From Achatina immaculata (taxonomy: Eukaryota > Mollusca > Gastropoda > Stylommatophora > Achatinidae), in assembly GCA_009760885.1 (NCBI GenBank), contig CM019700.1:2048405-2112404 (forward strand): a stretch of 64,000 nucleotides of DNA, in the 5' to 3' direction. Below are positions 1-10,480 of the stretch, one piece after another. Every line of letters starts with the position of its first letter. The first letter of the stretch is position 1. The notes beneath the pieces are model-generated. The model was not told where the DNA came from. It saw only the letters and a program-made list of their open reading frames with translations, and searched no databases. The translations under genes were made by a program, and so were the position numbers.

Positions 1-111
1 GGGCTGTCAGTGTGGCTAGGAAGAAAGTCACCCGCGGATCTCATAATCAAGTCTAAAGACAGGGAATTGTGGAGAGAAATGATCGCCTACGCCACGCGGC
101 ATGGCACTTGA
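1..111 (+). mobile_element. LINE family A, 3' end of ORF2
   Basis: Frame 1 from base 1 reads an open C-terminal tail containing KSKDRELWREMIAYATRHGT and a TGA stop at 109-111. This is the usual end of an RTE-like non-LTR reverse transcriptase protein. The same DNA occurs in reverse complement at 26625-26730, where it follows the endonuclease/RT tail. The copy is cut by the window edge. The clade name is an inference; the LINE identity is firm. Confidence 0.8.
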
Positions 112-169
112 CTGATCGACTGACAGTCATACAACTATATACAAAACACTGCAGTAAAGCTGTGATACG

Positions 170-334
170 AAAATGTATAAACAGAGAAGAAAGTAGGAAC
201 AGCTTCATTATTTAACGATAATATAAACTGAGAAGAAGCTGTTTTTCTTTGATAATGGCTCGCGCCGAAACGTTACAAGTTTGTTATCGTTAAATAATAA
301 AGCTGTTCCTACTTTCTTCCCAGTTTATACATTT
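170..334. repeat. Inverted repeat with ~51-bp arms (MITE-like)
   Basis: Left arm 170-221 and right arm 284-334 are near-perfect reverse complements, containing gtaggaacagctt and aagctgttcctac. The loop is about 62 bp. It could be a small non-autonomous transposon or a foldback. The preceding stretch (cagtaaagctgtgat) recurs near 58365, so it belongs to a dispersed family. Confidence 0.75.
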
Positions 335-337
335 TGC

Positions 338-624
338 CTTTTTACACTGTATGTTGAATAATATCCTCGGGCGCATGCTGGGCCGATGAATAAATAAACT
401 TGATGATTTACGGAACTGTGATATAACAACAAAGAAAAATAAATTCCCTGTAAAATACTAACGGGGAGGGGATGGAGGAAGGGGAATGAAAGGGAGGAGA
501 GAAACCACAACAGTTATTAAAAACAAGGAAGTGCAGGGACTGGGGGGAAGGGGTGGGGTGAAAGAGGAATGCTTAAAAAGAAAAAAAAAGTCATTCAGAG
601 CTGCAGGAAGACTTGAAGGAATGC
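338..624. other. No gene seen; short dispersed motif
   Basis: Bases about 361-417 (ctcgggcgcatgctggg followed by aataaataaacttgatg) recur in diverged form at 43147-43192. The rest is purine-rich and unrecognised. Confidence 0.4.
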
Positions 625-776
625 CTACAGCCTGACGGTAAGTTTCCAACTGACCGAGTTTTTGTCACAAACAAGACCTGGAGCCTCACTAGAACGCTTG
701 GACGGCTTGGCCCGACTAGCAAGGAATGCAGGTGTGAGGAAGGGGGCCGTAGAGGTCTGAGAGCTACCGTCCGCTT
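625..776 (-). CDS. Candidate last exon (unproven; possibly motin C-terminus)
   Basis: On the minus strand a pyrimidine-rich stretch ending ctctcgcgcag precedes base 776, and the frame stays open for about 50 codons to a TAG at 625-627. The peptide is Ser/Thr/Pro-rich (DGSSQTSTAPFLTPAFL). The exon would start after one base of a codon, matching the phase-1 end of the motin exon at 8097-7956. That agreement has a one-in-three chance of being accidental. The middle of the motin coiled coil would still be missing, and I see no residue-level match to known motin tails. Confidence 0.22.
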
Positions 777-809
777 CTGCGCGAGAGATGCACAGAAAAT
801 GGGCTCTCT

Positions 810-816
<7 letters not shown>

Positions 817-850
<34 letters not shown>

Positions 851-851
851 T
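817..851. repeat. (GT)n(GA)n microsatellite
   Basis: Pure GT repeats run directly into GA repeats. It lies just upstream, in minus-strand sense, of the candidate exon at 776-625. Confidence 0.95.
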
Positions 852-1734
852 GAGTGATATGGAGGAGCTGGACGGAGAGAGACATAAACGTCGGAGGAAG
901 ATAACAAACTGAATAAATATGACGGTAACAATGGCAGGTTATCTATTACCCTGGGAAGACTTATGAATCCAGGATGCAGAAAGTCTGGAAAAAAGGGGGG
1001 GGGGGTGCGGGGAAACAAGACAATACTGATCTGTCTGTCTGTTTGTCTGTCTTGTACGGGATGTCTTGGACCCTCACTATCACACATTTTTGTGGAGGGT
1101 TTCTCCCCTTTTCCTGTAAACTGCATCAGTGACCTGGCCAAATAGTTGCCAGTGGCCCAAAACCTGGATCATCGTTTAAAGCACATCTTCGAACAAATTT
1201 TCTACAACCTGAACTTGTACACCCCGTTATGACGTGTAATAATTATTATCATAATCATTATAGTTATCTTATCCAAAATGTTAAAATATGTTTCTGCTTT
1301 TGTCTTTGTTGGTTTTTGTTGTTGTTGTTGCTGTTAACATTCAACAAGTAACAATGTCAAGTATACACTGTTAGGAGGTTGATCGTCCGTAAAGTGGACA
1401 AATATGATGGCGAGGACGATAACACTGTCGAAATGAGAAGTAAACACTGAATATAGTAGTAGTAGTAGTAGTAGTGTAGTAGTAGTAGTAGTAGTAGTAT
1501 AAGAAGAAGAAGAATTTGTCTTTAATTTAAGTCCAGTTGGGAGGAAGTTGTTGCAGTTTGAGGGGTAAAAAAAAAATGGTAGGCAGACATGCATGTGCTC
1601 ATGACTGTTCGGCTTACGATGGTTCGATTTACGATATTTCGACTTTACGATGGTGCGATAGCAATGGACATTCGGTGCTGTAAATTTACTGAATCTTCTT
1701 TTTTTTCATTCTCCCTGGAAGTACGTGATGGGTG
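852..1734. other. No gene seen
   Basis: I recognise only simple sequence: a G-run at 995-1006, a tctg run near 1030-1052 and a (TAG)n/(AAG)n microsatellite at 1453-1514. Bases 1608-1680 contain three loose repeats of ttcgattTACGAt type. Open frames here have no recognisable content. Confidence 0.5.
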
Positions 1735-1950
1735 TTATTTGCAGCTGACGCGGTGAAGATTTTGAGGCACAGCATCGTGTCAGCTTGGGAGTTGATTATG
1801 GCGGCTATTTTTCCAGCTCCCAGCTAAAAGGAAGGGATGTGCAATACTTCTTCAACAGACTCCACCATGGAACTACGGCGATCCTGTCCCGTTAGCCAGG
1901 CTAGGTCTGTTACTGGGGTGCCAGCGGAAAGGCGGGTCAGGGTTGTGGTC
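1735..1950 (+). repeat. Dispersed element D, copy in plus orientation
   Basis: This copy shares the order gcagctgacgcggtgaag, agctaaaaggaaggg, gttagccaggctagg and ggtcagctatggttcgcc with copies at 36530-36790 (plus) and 24475-24800 and 52300-52615 (minus). I see no tRNA-type promoter boxes and no coding capacity, so its class is unknown (SINE-like or non-autonomous). Confidence 0.75.
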
Positions 1951-2146
1951 AGCTATGGTTCGCCAACCCGACGCTCTAGCATGTCAGCTATGGTTCGCCA
2001 ACCCTGACGCTCTAGCATGTCAGCTATGGTTCGCCAACCCTGACGCTCTAGCATGTCAGCTATGGTTCGCCAAGCCTGACGCTCTAGCATGTCAACTATG
2101 AATCGCCAACCCTGACGCTCTAGCATGTCAACTATGAATCGCTAAC
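1948..2146 (+). repeat. 36-bp minisatellite grown from element D
   Basis: There are about 5.5 units beginning gtcagctatggttcgcc and ending gacgctctagcat. The unit is the terminal part of element D, which occurs once in other copies (for example about 36738-36770). The last two units carry a shared variant (gtcaactatgaatcgcc). Confidence 0.9.
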
Positions 2147-4195
2147 TGTCAAAACAGACAGCGTCTTCGATGCCACATTCACTGATATGACACAATTCTA
2201 CAGGTGTATTTACCTGTTAGGTACTGGTAAATGAATATTTAGTTATTCACAGCAACGTTGTGTTTGTATACTTGTTCAGTGACGGCGGTTATTTATACAT
2301 TTATCATATTCAAACTTACCATGTTTTCAACTTAGGATGTTTTCAACTTCCGATAGACTCAAACCTCATCGTAAATTGAGGAGCTTGTGTAGATAAGAAA
2401 GGACGTTTCCCAGAGTTAAAGAAAAGGACATCAAACAGGAGATGTCGGTGTTATTTGAATGTTGCATGGGATAAAAAAAAACTAGATAAGAAGTTCGTAG
2501 ATGTTTTCATGTCACGTATAAATTATATTTTAAAAATACTTGTAAATTCGGATTAGAATGGGTACTGTAAAGACCGTTACATTGTGTCGTATGATCCAGT
2601 GACGATTAACAACCACTCAGGTCCCTATGTTAAACTTAGTATGAGCCAGAATCCTACCCAGGCCCCAGTTATAAAAGCCAGGTCCCTAATATGAAATTAA
2701 TAAAGCTCCCCCCTCACCCCCGGTCCATCCAGGCCCTTAGTCTTTTCTTTCGGCCCCGCCCCAAACCTACCTATACTATACAAGTATATATCTCTGGTTA
2801 ATTCCCAGCTAGCTGTGACCCCTATTATTACAACACAACTTTGTACTATACAGACCAAGCACAGCTGGAAGGCCACTGTCAGCCTTTTACTTTCAAGCAA
2901 ACTTATCACTTATTTAACCATTTCCACGCTGACTACTTCTCGATAGGGCCCCGCGAATCTCTTCATGCAAAAGAGATACTCAAAGTTTCCGTTACCCCAC
3001 CCCTTCCACCATCTGTGCGTCGAACAAAGCAGGACGGTTGCTTCAATAACATTACATACCACCTGCACGTCCACACATACACATATATGTCACAAAAAAT
3101 ATTCCCCTTCACATTCCAAAGAAGGTTCAGTATCAGCTTTGCCATGAATAAAAACAAGATTTATGTGGGTTTCCCCATTTCTAAATCCTGTCACATCAAG
3201 TTGTTTCCCCTCATAACGTCCAGAATTGTACGGTTCTAAAATTTTCCAGTCCAGCGGTTCTCACCATATTCGAGCATTTGGATACTCGGTGAAAGGCACA
3301 CGGGTAGCCAAGACATGGCGAAAGACCACCAAAGGGACACAACTGTGGTCCAAAGACACGGGAACCGTGAGAGATATCAATGCACTGAATACTAACCGAC
3401 AATACATGACATACCAACAGGACATGTCCACCTGATGAGAACGAATCCTAGTCATCCACCAAAGATGGACTGATGGAGCATATGAGGTATTCTGAAGAGG
3501 TGGTGGTTAGTAGTAGTAGTAGTAGAAATGCATCCTTGGAAAGTCAGAACAGGCGATGGTGAAATGCAATCTCCGCATCAGAGAATATGATGCACAAGGG
3601 CATGAAAAAGGAAAGGCTGGTTACACTGTACATACCTTAACACTTTAGCTTGCAGACTAGATATTCTCATTGACGATAATGATGGATGTCATTGTTTTTA
3701 ACTGCTTTGTTTATCATCATCATCATCATCTCTTAGAACTCCCTCCACATCGAGCATTTCACTGCTCACAATTTCCACAAACCGGCTCTTGTATGAATTT
3801 AATGCGATAACAGCAACGATACGTTCATATGTTCCTCTTTTAAAGATGGTAAACTGTGCAGAACGCAGGATGACCTCCTACTGACGGCGGTATTCTTGTA
3901 GGCAACCCGTCTCTTTGTTTTGATGGCCGAAGAGTTCTTCTATGCGCATATTCTTCTGGGTCACAAACTTTCTTGCCCTATTCCCCCTCACTGTCTGATA
4001 CCGGCTTGTGCTGTTTGACTAAGCCTTTTCGTCTGAAGCGTGTCCAAGAACCAATAACCATTCCTGGTTCTACGTGGGTTATTCAAGTAATACTGTCCAA
4101 GTAACGCTCCTGGCATATTCCTTTCTTGTTTGGTTTCTGACAAAGAACAGACTAAAGTCACATTATAAAGACAAATGGATAAAGCAACGTTCCAA
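2147..4195. other. No gene seen
   Basis: Two kilobases without recognisable coding or transposon content. Short (TAG)n at 3508-3525 and (ATC)n at 3713-3731 are present. Open frames are short and overlap on both strands. Confidence 0.45.
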
Positions 4196-4570
4196 CGCGC
4201 GCGCGCACACAGACACACACACGAAGTTCTCAAGAAACGACCAAGTGATAATCTTCCGACTGAGGACAGAACACTTCAGGCTGAGACAGCATCTATACCA
4301 GAAGCTGAAAACTAGCTCAACAGACCTTACTGCGTGCGCTACAAAGAGCAACAGACACAACACCACATTCTCTAGAGTTGCCAGCTACACAACCAACTCA
4401 GGCAAAGGACTTGGCCAGACTTCAGTTCAGTTCCCTCCCCCCTCCCTCCATCCACCCCACCCCCACATGAGAAGCTCTACGGCGACTCTGAAAACTTGAG
4501 ATGAATTGCTGCATCTATGAGAGAGACTGGTGTCGATGAAGAAAGCAACGAAAGAGAAAAAAAAAAACGT
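4196..4570 (+). mobile_element. LINE fragment, C-terminal tail after RNase H type domain
   Basis: After a (CG)n(CA)n run the plus strand reads IIFRLRTEHFRLRQHLYQKL, then after a frame change QTQHHIL and CQLHNQLRQRTWP. LRTGH...HLY...QTxxHIL..C is the well-known tail of LINEs of the Jockey/CR1/I type. Frameshifts and a poly(A)-like end near 4560 mark a dead copy. A related fragment lies on the minus strand at 41385-41660. Confidence 0.7.
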
Positions 4571-5237
4571 GATTTATTCAAATTCTTACTGGCTGTTTTT
4601 CTTAATTACCTCATTTTATACGCTTTAGTTTTTGCTTTCGTCTTTCTTGGCTAATGTTCAGGTTTGGCGCTGTTAATATTTTCTCACTTATTACCTAGTT
4701 CGTTTATCCAGTTGTTTTGTTCTTCTGTAAGGCGAATAATTAGAAAGGGGACAAAAATGATGATAATGAAAAAGATGTGTGGTGTGTGAGAGAGTGAGTG
4801 AGTGAGAGACAACGAGAGAGAAACAGAACCGTTACAAGACCGGTTATGGGACTGGTCCCAAGTTAAACCACACAAGGAGCAAGCCTTCTTAAGTATCACA
4901 TCCCGAAAATGTATGCCAGTTAATAAACTGCATGGAATCCATTAACCTGACCCGCCGAGACTCACATGCATTTAAAAGGGTGAAGGTAGCATAAGATCCG
5001 GGACGCTAGTGACACTGTTTACATTAAGAAACACTGTAACTCTCTTATGGCAGGCGGTTATGTTTATGGTTTGGGACGGCGATTACGTGGATGAATGATT
5101 GAGGAAATTAACCAGCGCCATGGTTAAATATGGTTACTATAGACCGTCTTCACCACAGGGAACTGAAAGCATAACAGTAAACGAGGCGGAGTCTTAAATC
5201 TACCACTGAATACCATCCTTTCTTGGACTGTAGACAG

Positions 5238-5277
<40 letters not shown>

Positions 5278-5564
5278 AAGAGAGAGAAAGAGAGAAGCAT
5301 GGTGGAGAACGTAAATGTAAACTGTTCCGGTTCGTATCCCCAGAATAAGCTTACACAAAAGTGTTGGCTATAATGAGCAGCGGTTAAAATGTGTACTAAT
5401 CATCTGGAGTTGGCATCCCTGATGCTCGGTTGGTTTCTCTGCGAGTTTCCGTAAAGATATCTTTTTTTCCCCCATCTGAAGTCGCCTCTAGATAGGTCCC
5501 AGGATACGGTTGTTAGCCTTATGCCCAACTCTCGGTACATGATGTGTGACAGATCAAACGGAAT
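4571..5564. other. No gene seen; (GA)n microsatellite
   Basis: A long (GA)n tract lies at 5238-5297 and a shorter (GT/GAGT) tract at 4779-4808. Nothing else is recognisable. Confidence 0.5.
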
Positions 5565-5690
5565 TCCGCTGATTTCTGCATAAAATCCTTTGATGAGGTT
5601 GAAAGACTCGCTGAAGACAGGAAAAATTGGCGTTGCGAGCCCTGTGTGACGTTTAATAGCACGGGAAGGATATAAGATAAGAATCATCCG
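5565..5690 (+). mobile_element. LINE family B, 3' end fragment
   Basis: The stretch with gatgaggttgaaagactcgc and gacgtttaatagcacggg matches the 3' ends at 50510-50610 and 58235-58325. It encodes the DEVERLAEDRK tail and is heavily 5' truncated. Confidence 0.8.
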
Positions 5691-6455
5691 AAGAAGTTTT
5701 TTTTTTTTATCCATGAAGAAAATGTTTAGACTACTGATGCTGCTCTGGAGAGACGATTAAATTTAGTTGGAAGTAACTAGTTCGAAAAAGGAGGGGGGGG
5801 GGGAATATCATTCCCTATCCCATTTTGGACAGACTGACATACATATGAAACGCATACACCCAAGGCATAAGCTCAGAAGTAGCAATCCGGCTACGAAGAA
5901 GAGTCTGCGGCTAACAGGAAAGAACAAGGAAGCACAGAACAGGGCGCGATGAAAGGACTCTGCATCAAATGTTTCTGCAAAGGCCAGAGGTTCTTAACCT
6001 GGGATCCATGGGCCAGTTTTCGGGTTTCATGGAGCATCAAATCGATTGGTTCGATTAAAAAAAAATTATAGCATTATCTGGGTTGTACTTAGTGATTTAC
6101 TTTTAATGAGGGTTCGACAGCGGTTCTCATGCCACAAAGAGGACGCGGCCAGAACAACATGACCAGACACTGCTCGAGGCGTGTGACCGACTTCCTGGTG
6201 CCAGAGGAATGCGAATGGCGAGATCATCAGGAAAGAGGAGTTTGAGACCTGGTGACGTACAACTCCCGAATGGCATGTTAGCACCGACTCTGAACTTTTG
6301 TCTGTCTACGTCTGATAATATCTGACATAACCAGGACAGGAAGATGGCAGAGTGAAGGCCTGTTGTTGCTTATTATTCAGAATGCACGTCAAACGGGGTC
6401 ATGTACTCTTCGTCCCAGTTTTAGTTTTTCGCAAAAACACGTAAGCTACGCTTCC
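5691..6455. other. No gene seen; hAT-like terminus near 5983
   Basis: Bases 5981-6010 (cagaggttcttaacctgg) resemble the terminal inverted repeat of hAT transposons. I did not find the partner end, so no element is called. A second ttct-type motif (cagcggttctcatgcc) at 6118-6133 is in direct, not inverted, orientation. Confidence 0.35.
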
Positions 6456-7637
6456 GTAGTTAGGCTTGGGGGTCGTAGTTAGGCTGGGGGCGGTGAGGGG
6501 GGGTCATAGTTGGGGGGTGAGGGGGGGTTGTAGTTAGGCTTGGGGGTCGTAGTTAGGCTGGGGGCGGTGAGGGGGGGTCATAGTTGGGGGGTGGGGGGGT
6601 TGTAGTTAGGCTTGGGGGTCGTAGTTAGGCTGGGGGCGGTGAGGGGGGGTCATAGTTGGGGGGTGAGGGGGGGTTGTAGTTAGGCTTGGGGGTCGTAGTT
6701 AGGCTGGGGGCGGTGAGGGGGGGTCATAGTTGGGGGGTGAGGGGGGGTTGTAGTTAGGCTTGGGGGTCGTAGTTAGGCTGGGGGGGAGTCGTAGTTAGGC
6801 TTGGGGGTTGTAGTTAGGGGGGGGTGAGGGGGGTTGTAGTTAGGCTTGGGGGGGGGGTTCGTAGTTAGGCTTGGGGGGGGGGGGGTTCGTAGTTAGGCTT
6901 GGGGGTTGTAGTTAGGCTGGGGGGGAGTCGTAGTTAGGCTTGGGGGGGGGGGGTTCGTAGTTAGGCTTGGGGGTTGTAGTTAGGCTTGGGGGAGGGGTTC
7001 GTAGTTAGGCTTGGGGGTCGTAGTTAGGCTGGGTGGTGAGGGGGGGTCGTAGTTAGGCTTGGGGGGGGGGGGTTCGTAGTTAGGCTTGGGGGGGGGGGTT
7101 CGTAGTTAGGCTTGGGGGTTGTAGTTAGGCTGGGTGGTGAGGGGGGGTCGTAGTTAGGCTGGGGGGGAGTCGTAGTTAGGCTTGGGGGTCGTAGTTAGGC
7201 TTGGGGGTTGTAGTTAGGCTGGGGGGGGAAGTCGTAGTTTGGCTTGGGGGTCGTAGTTAGGCTGGGGGGGGGGTTCGTAGTTAGGCTTGGTGGGGGGGGG
7301 GTTCGTAGTTAGGCTTGGTGGGGGGGGGGGGTTCGTAGTTAGGCTGGGGGGGAGTCGTAGTTAGGCTTGGGGGTCGTAGTTAGGCTTGGGGGTCGTAGTT
7401 AGGCTTGGGGGTCGTAGTTACGCTGGGGGAGTCGTAGTTAGGCTAGGGGGAGTCGTAGTTAGGCTACGGGGAGTCGTAGTTAGGCTTGGGGGTCGTAGTT
7501 AGGCTAGGGGGAGTCGTAGTTAGACTTGGGGGTCGTAGTTACGCTTGGGGAGTCGTAGTTAGACTTGGGGGTCGTAGTTACGCTTGGGGGTCGTAGTTAG
7601 ACTTGGGGGTCGTAGTTAGGCTCGCAGGTCGTAGTTA
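6456..7637 (+). repeat. G-rich minisatellite, ~19-22 bp unit (gtagttaggcttgggggtc)
   Basis: About 1.2 kb of degenerate units built on gtagttaggctNggggg, with G-runs of 4 to 13. Early units form a larger block of about 95 bp (tcatagttggggggtgag added), later units are simpler. Four or more G-runs per 80 bp give dense G-quadruplex potential on the plus strand. It lies downstream of a motin exon transcribed from the minus strand, so the RNA would be C-rich. Confidence 0.95.
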
Positions 7638-7734
7638 AAACTAAGATCAATTTATTCAGAGCTATCATTTCATGCCTGTTGTGGAAGGGGTAAGATGCTG
7701 TCCCGATGGATCGGTTAGTGACCCGTGGCTTACT

Positions 7735-7850
7735 GCATATGTCAGGACTGGTGAATCACAACCAACCAAGACCACCACCTCTCAGCTGGTAACCTGTACT
7801 AGCAGCAGAGCCTGGCTAACGGAGCAGGGATCGCTGAGGAGTGGTTAATC
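7735..7850 (-). repeat. Dispersed element D, partial copy, minus orientation
   Basis: It carries gaatcacaaccaaccaagac, agcctggctaacgg and gcagggatcgct, matching the 24475-24800 copy with internal deletions. Confidence 0.65.
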
Positions 7851-7863
7851 CGCCACCAGCCAG

Positions 7864-7938
7864 CCAGACAGACAGCAGACAGACAGACAGACAATAGACA
7901 GACAGACAGATAGACAGACAGCAGACAGACAGATAGAC
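7864..7938. repeat. (ACAG)n microsatellite
   Basis: Imperfect ACAG/GATA repeats sit about 18 bases downstream (in minus sense) of the splice donor of the motin exon at 8097-7956. Confidence 0.95.
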
Positions 7939-7955
7939 GTTCTTTCTTCACTAAC

Positions 7956-8097
7956 CTCCACCTATCTTTTGAGCTTCCAACTCCTTTACTCTCTCCTCCA
8001 GCTTCCTCCTCATGGCCAGCCAAAGACCCTCCTGTTTCTGTGAGGACTTCACCAGAGCCTCGTGAGACTCGTGGACTTTCTGGATCTCCAACTCAAA
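7956..8097 (-). CDS. Angiomotin homologue, coiled-coil exon
   Basis: A minus-strand exon of 47 codons plus one base. It reads FELEIQKVHESHEALVKSSQ, then KLEERVKELEAQ. This aligns residue by residue with the motin coiled coil around [20 protein letters not shown], which is diagnostic for angiomotin-family proteins. The acceptor is tgttcctcag before base 8097; the frame starts at phase 0, following the KLQK end of the 9273-9129 exon. The donor chosen is GAG|GTTAGT after 7956; a weaker GT four bases upstream is possible. In motins this coil mediates dimerisation, membrane-lipid binding and junction targeting. Exons encoding the rest of the coil were not found. Confidence 0.88.
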
Positions 8098-9128
8098 CTG
8101 AGGAACAATCGAGACCACACAACATTTACATCACGTCTCTTAACTTTATCACACACAAACATTATACTACAATAGGCAAAGCCCGCTGCAGTCCGTATGC
8201 TTCACTAGATAAAAAAAAAATAAAGAAGAGCAGAGAACATCTAATTGAATAGTTTTCTCTGTCTAATCGACGGTAACCACCTTTACGTCATATAATGAGA
8301 GCGAGGAGGATATTGGCATGTATGTGTATTTTTCTACTTCATTGTCCAGGCTTGGCTTAGGCTTACACGGAGGTGGTAATTTTAGACGACAGTGACATGA
8401 AAGTGTCACGGGATTTTCAAGACTAGTAGTCATTCGGTGGGTGTCTTTATTTTTAGTCTTATAAAAATCACCTGTTGGTGATATTCTCAGTGGAGGTTAA
8501 AATTATGACTGGGGAAAACTAATTCAAATGATTTGGACTTTTCATTTTTTTTCCCATCATTTTCAAAAGATAACAGCTTGCGTTAAAATAAAATAAACAT
8601 GAAAGTTGCACTGGGTTCACTTCTTTGATTTTTACATTGACCTGAAGACTGTACATCTACTGCTTGGAAACACAGGATCTGTTCCGGTTGGTGAGCTGCA
8701 GTGAAACAGAGGGCAACTCCTGACAGGCAATTTTAAATTAAACAAAAAAAAAAAATTCCTGTCGTTCTACTTTCCTTCTCCTCTCCCCCCCCCCCCCAAA
8801 TCCCACAGCGCGGCCCCCCTCCCTCAATTTTTTTAACAGATAACATCTTGATATTCTCTACAAACAATAAGATAACCATCATTAGTATTTCATGCGTTAT
8901 TAATGCCATTTTTAACCAGTGAAAGAAAAACAAAACAACTATCATTGGCTCCACATTTTTGGGACACCCTGGTGAATGATATACAGTTTTCCGATGATAT
9001 CCACAGAGACCAATGCCCATCCAGCTAGTTCACATAACTTGTTCTATATCACGATGGCAGTGGCTCCAAAACAAGCCAAGCTCACGGTTACAACAAGACC
9101 CCGCCTCCACAACATGCTTCATACTAAC
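8098..9128 (-). other. Intron between motin coiled-coil exons
   Basis: About 1.03 kb, AT-rich, with poly(C) at 8787-8799 and poly(A) runs. I see no exon in it. The borders are GTTAGT...TCAG on the minus strand. Confidence 0.75.
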
Positions 9129-9273
9129 CTTCTGTAGTTTGGCCACTTTAACAGAGGACAAAGCCAGTTCTTCCCTCAGTGCCCTGTTATCGTCGGTCAG
9201 CACCTCCAGCATCTGGCTTGCCTTGGCCGTGACAGATGCCTGGTCACTTTCATCTGCGCTGCTGTTTGTGCTT
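9129..9273 (-). CDS. Angiomotin homologue, start of coiled coil
   Basis: A 145-base minus-strand exon giving one completing base plus 48 codons. The peptide includes KASQMLEVLTDDNRALREEL and VKVAKLQK, matching the motin stretch [20 protein letters not shown]...KVARLQK. The acceptor is ctgttgacag before 9273, with a poor pyrimidine tract. The donor is CAGAAG|GTTAGT. The phase-2 end of exon 12482-11425 plus the first base here rebuilds an Arg codon, so the splice is frame-consistent. An open frame continues upstream of the acceptor to 9344, but the family alignment starts only within this exon. Confidence 0.87.
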
Positions 9274-9439
9274 CTGTCAACAGTGATTACATCCAACTCA
9301 GTATTTTCTTTAAACAAAATGACATCACCTCGCAACAGCAGCATTACCCATCTTTATACCAACATGACAGCCGTCTCTGTGAATGTCTCAGGCAACCTGC
9401 CATGCCACAGTGGGAGTGAAGACACAGTCCGACGTTGCA

Positions 9440-9600
9440 GTTAGTGCTTACGTCTGTCAGCTTGCGTCTGGATTGGCGAACCACAGCCAAACAAGACTAT
9501 ATCCTATCTTTCCATCTGTACCCTCAGTAACAGACTCAACCCGGACAACAGGATAGGGATCGCTACAATCCCCATGGCTGTGGAGTCTACTAAAAAAAAA
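9440..9600 (-). repeat. Dispersed element D, minus orientation
   Basis: It contains ggcgaaccacagccaaacaa, agggatcgctacaatccccatgg and gtggagtctactaaa, in the same order as at 24490-24620. It ends at poly(A) 9592-9600. Confidence 0.7.
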
Positions 9601-9639
9601 TCATAATTTCTCGCTCTTTGACTGCCCTCCCGCTGATAC

Positions 9640-9755
9640 TCTGCAAATAGATGCATCAGCAGCAGGGCATCTTTTTTACAACCGAAAAGCCTACAGGAGA
9701 GCTGTTAGGGAGGCAAAGTTCCGCAAGCGACATGCAAATGACTGACTGACTGCCC
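9640..9755 (+). mobile_element. LINE family C, 3' end
   Basis: The segment from ctctgcaaatagatgcatc to ggcaaagttccgcaagcgac, followed by a short (actg)n tail, matches the 3' end at 36395-36504. It is strongly 5' truncated. Confidence 0.8.
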
Positions 9756-9911
9756 TCCTGGTCAGCAAAAATAATCTCAAGAATCCACTTCCTATTTGTG
9801 CTCCGTAGAACTGGCCGTGACCCAAAGCTGACTGTCTGTGTCACTGTGTCAGGACTGACGAATCATAGCCAACCCTCTCCCATCTCTTCATTGGCTACCC
9901 CATTAACAACT

Positions 9912-10400
9912 CTCTGGATAAAAAAGAGCATCCTCCTCTCATTTCCGAGGAGACAGACAAGAGGAACAACAGCATGTATGCAGGAAAATCTCTACTGCAG
10001 AGAGCGGAACAACAACACAACTCCTTCAGATCATCAGAGGAAGTACCCCCCCCCCTCTCAGACAAGTGTTTCGGACCTATTAAACTCCTACCACTCCAAG
10101 GTGCGGGGGGGGCCTCTGGGTCATGACTCCCAGAAGTCTTGTGAGTCGTTGCTTTTTTCGTCCGGGATTGAGTTGGCACTGCATTTTGAAGTGCGTCTTT
10201 AGCGATTTAGCCACGCAGGACTGGAATTTGGTTGTGATAAGCAACATTTATGCTCTCAATGACCACCCCCCTTACAGTGTCAAGAATTTAATAGATCAGA
10301 AACACTTGTCTGGGGGTGGTGTACTTCCTCTGATGATCTGAAGGAGTTATGTTGTTGTTCCGCTCTCTACAGTAGAGAGTTTCCTGCATGCATACAATAA
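9912..10400. repeat. Element E: inverted arms of about 110 bp
   Basis: The left arm at about 9965-10085 (gcatgtatgcagg, agagcggaacaacaac, cagatcatcagaggaag) is reverse-complementary to about 10275-10395. A leader (gagcatcctcctctcattt) at 9924 recurs directly at 10488. A diverged one-armed relative lies at 28236-28390. This looks like a foldback or MITE family with no coding capacity. Confidence 0.65.
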
Positions 10401-10404
10401 AGGA

Positions 10405-10480
10405 CAGTACATATATATGTAGTCAGTGTTGTGTGTAAACTCTGAAAGCGCTAAAAACATTTGGCTAACTACATTACAGT
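10405..10480 (+). repeat. Element F, single copy
   Basis: About 75 bp (gtagtcagtgttgtgtg, aaactctgaaagcgc, aaaaacatttggctaac) matches 16070-16140, where its end is amplified into a 34-bp array. Confidence 0.75.

Noticed and set aside
5981..6133. Complete hAT MITE
   Set aside because: The two ttct-type motifs are in direct orientation, so they cannot be a pair of terminal inverted repeats.
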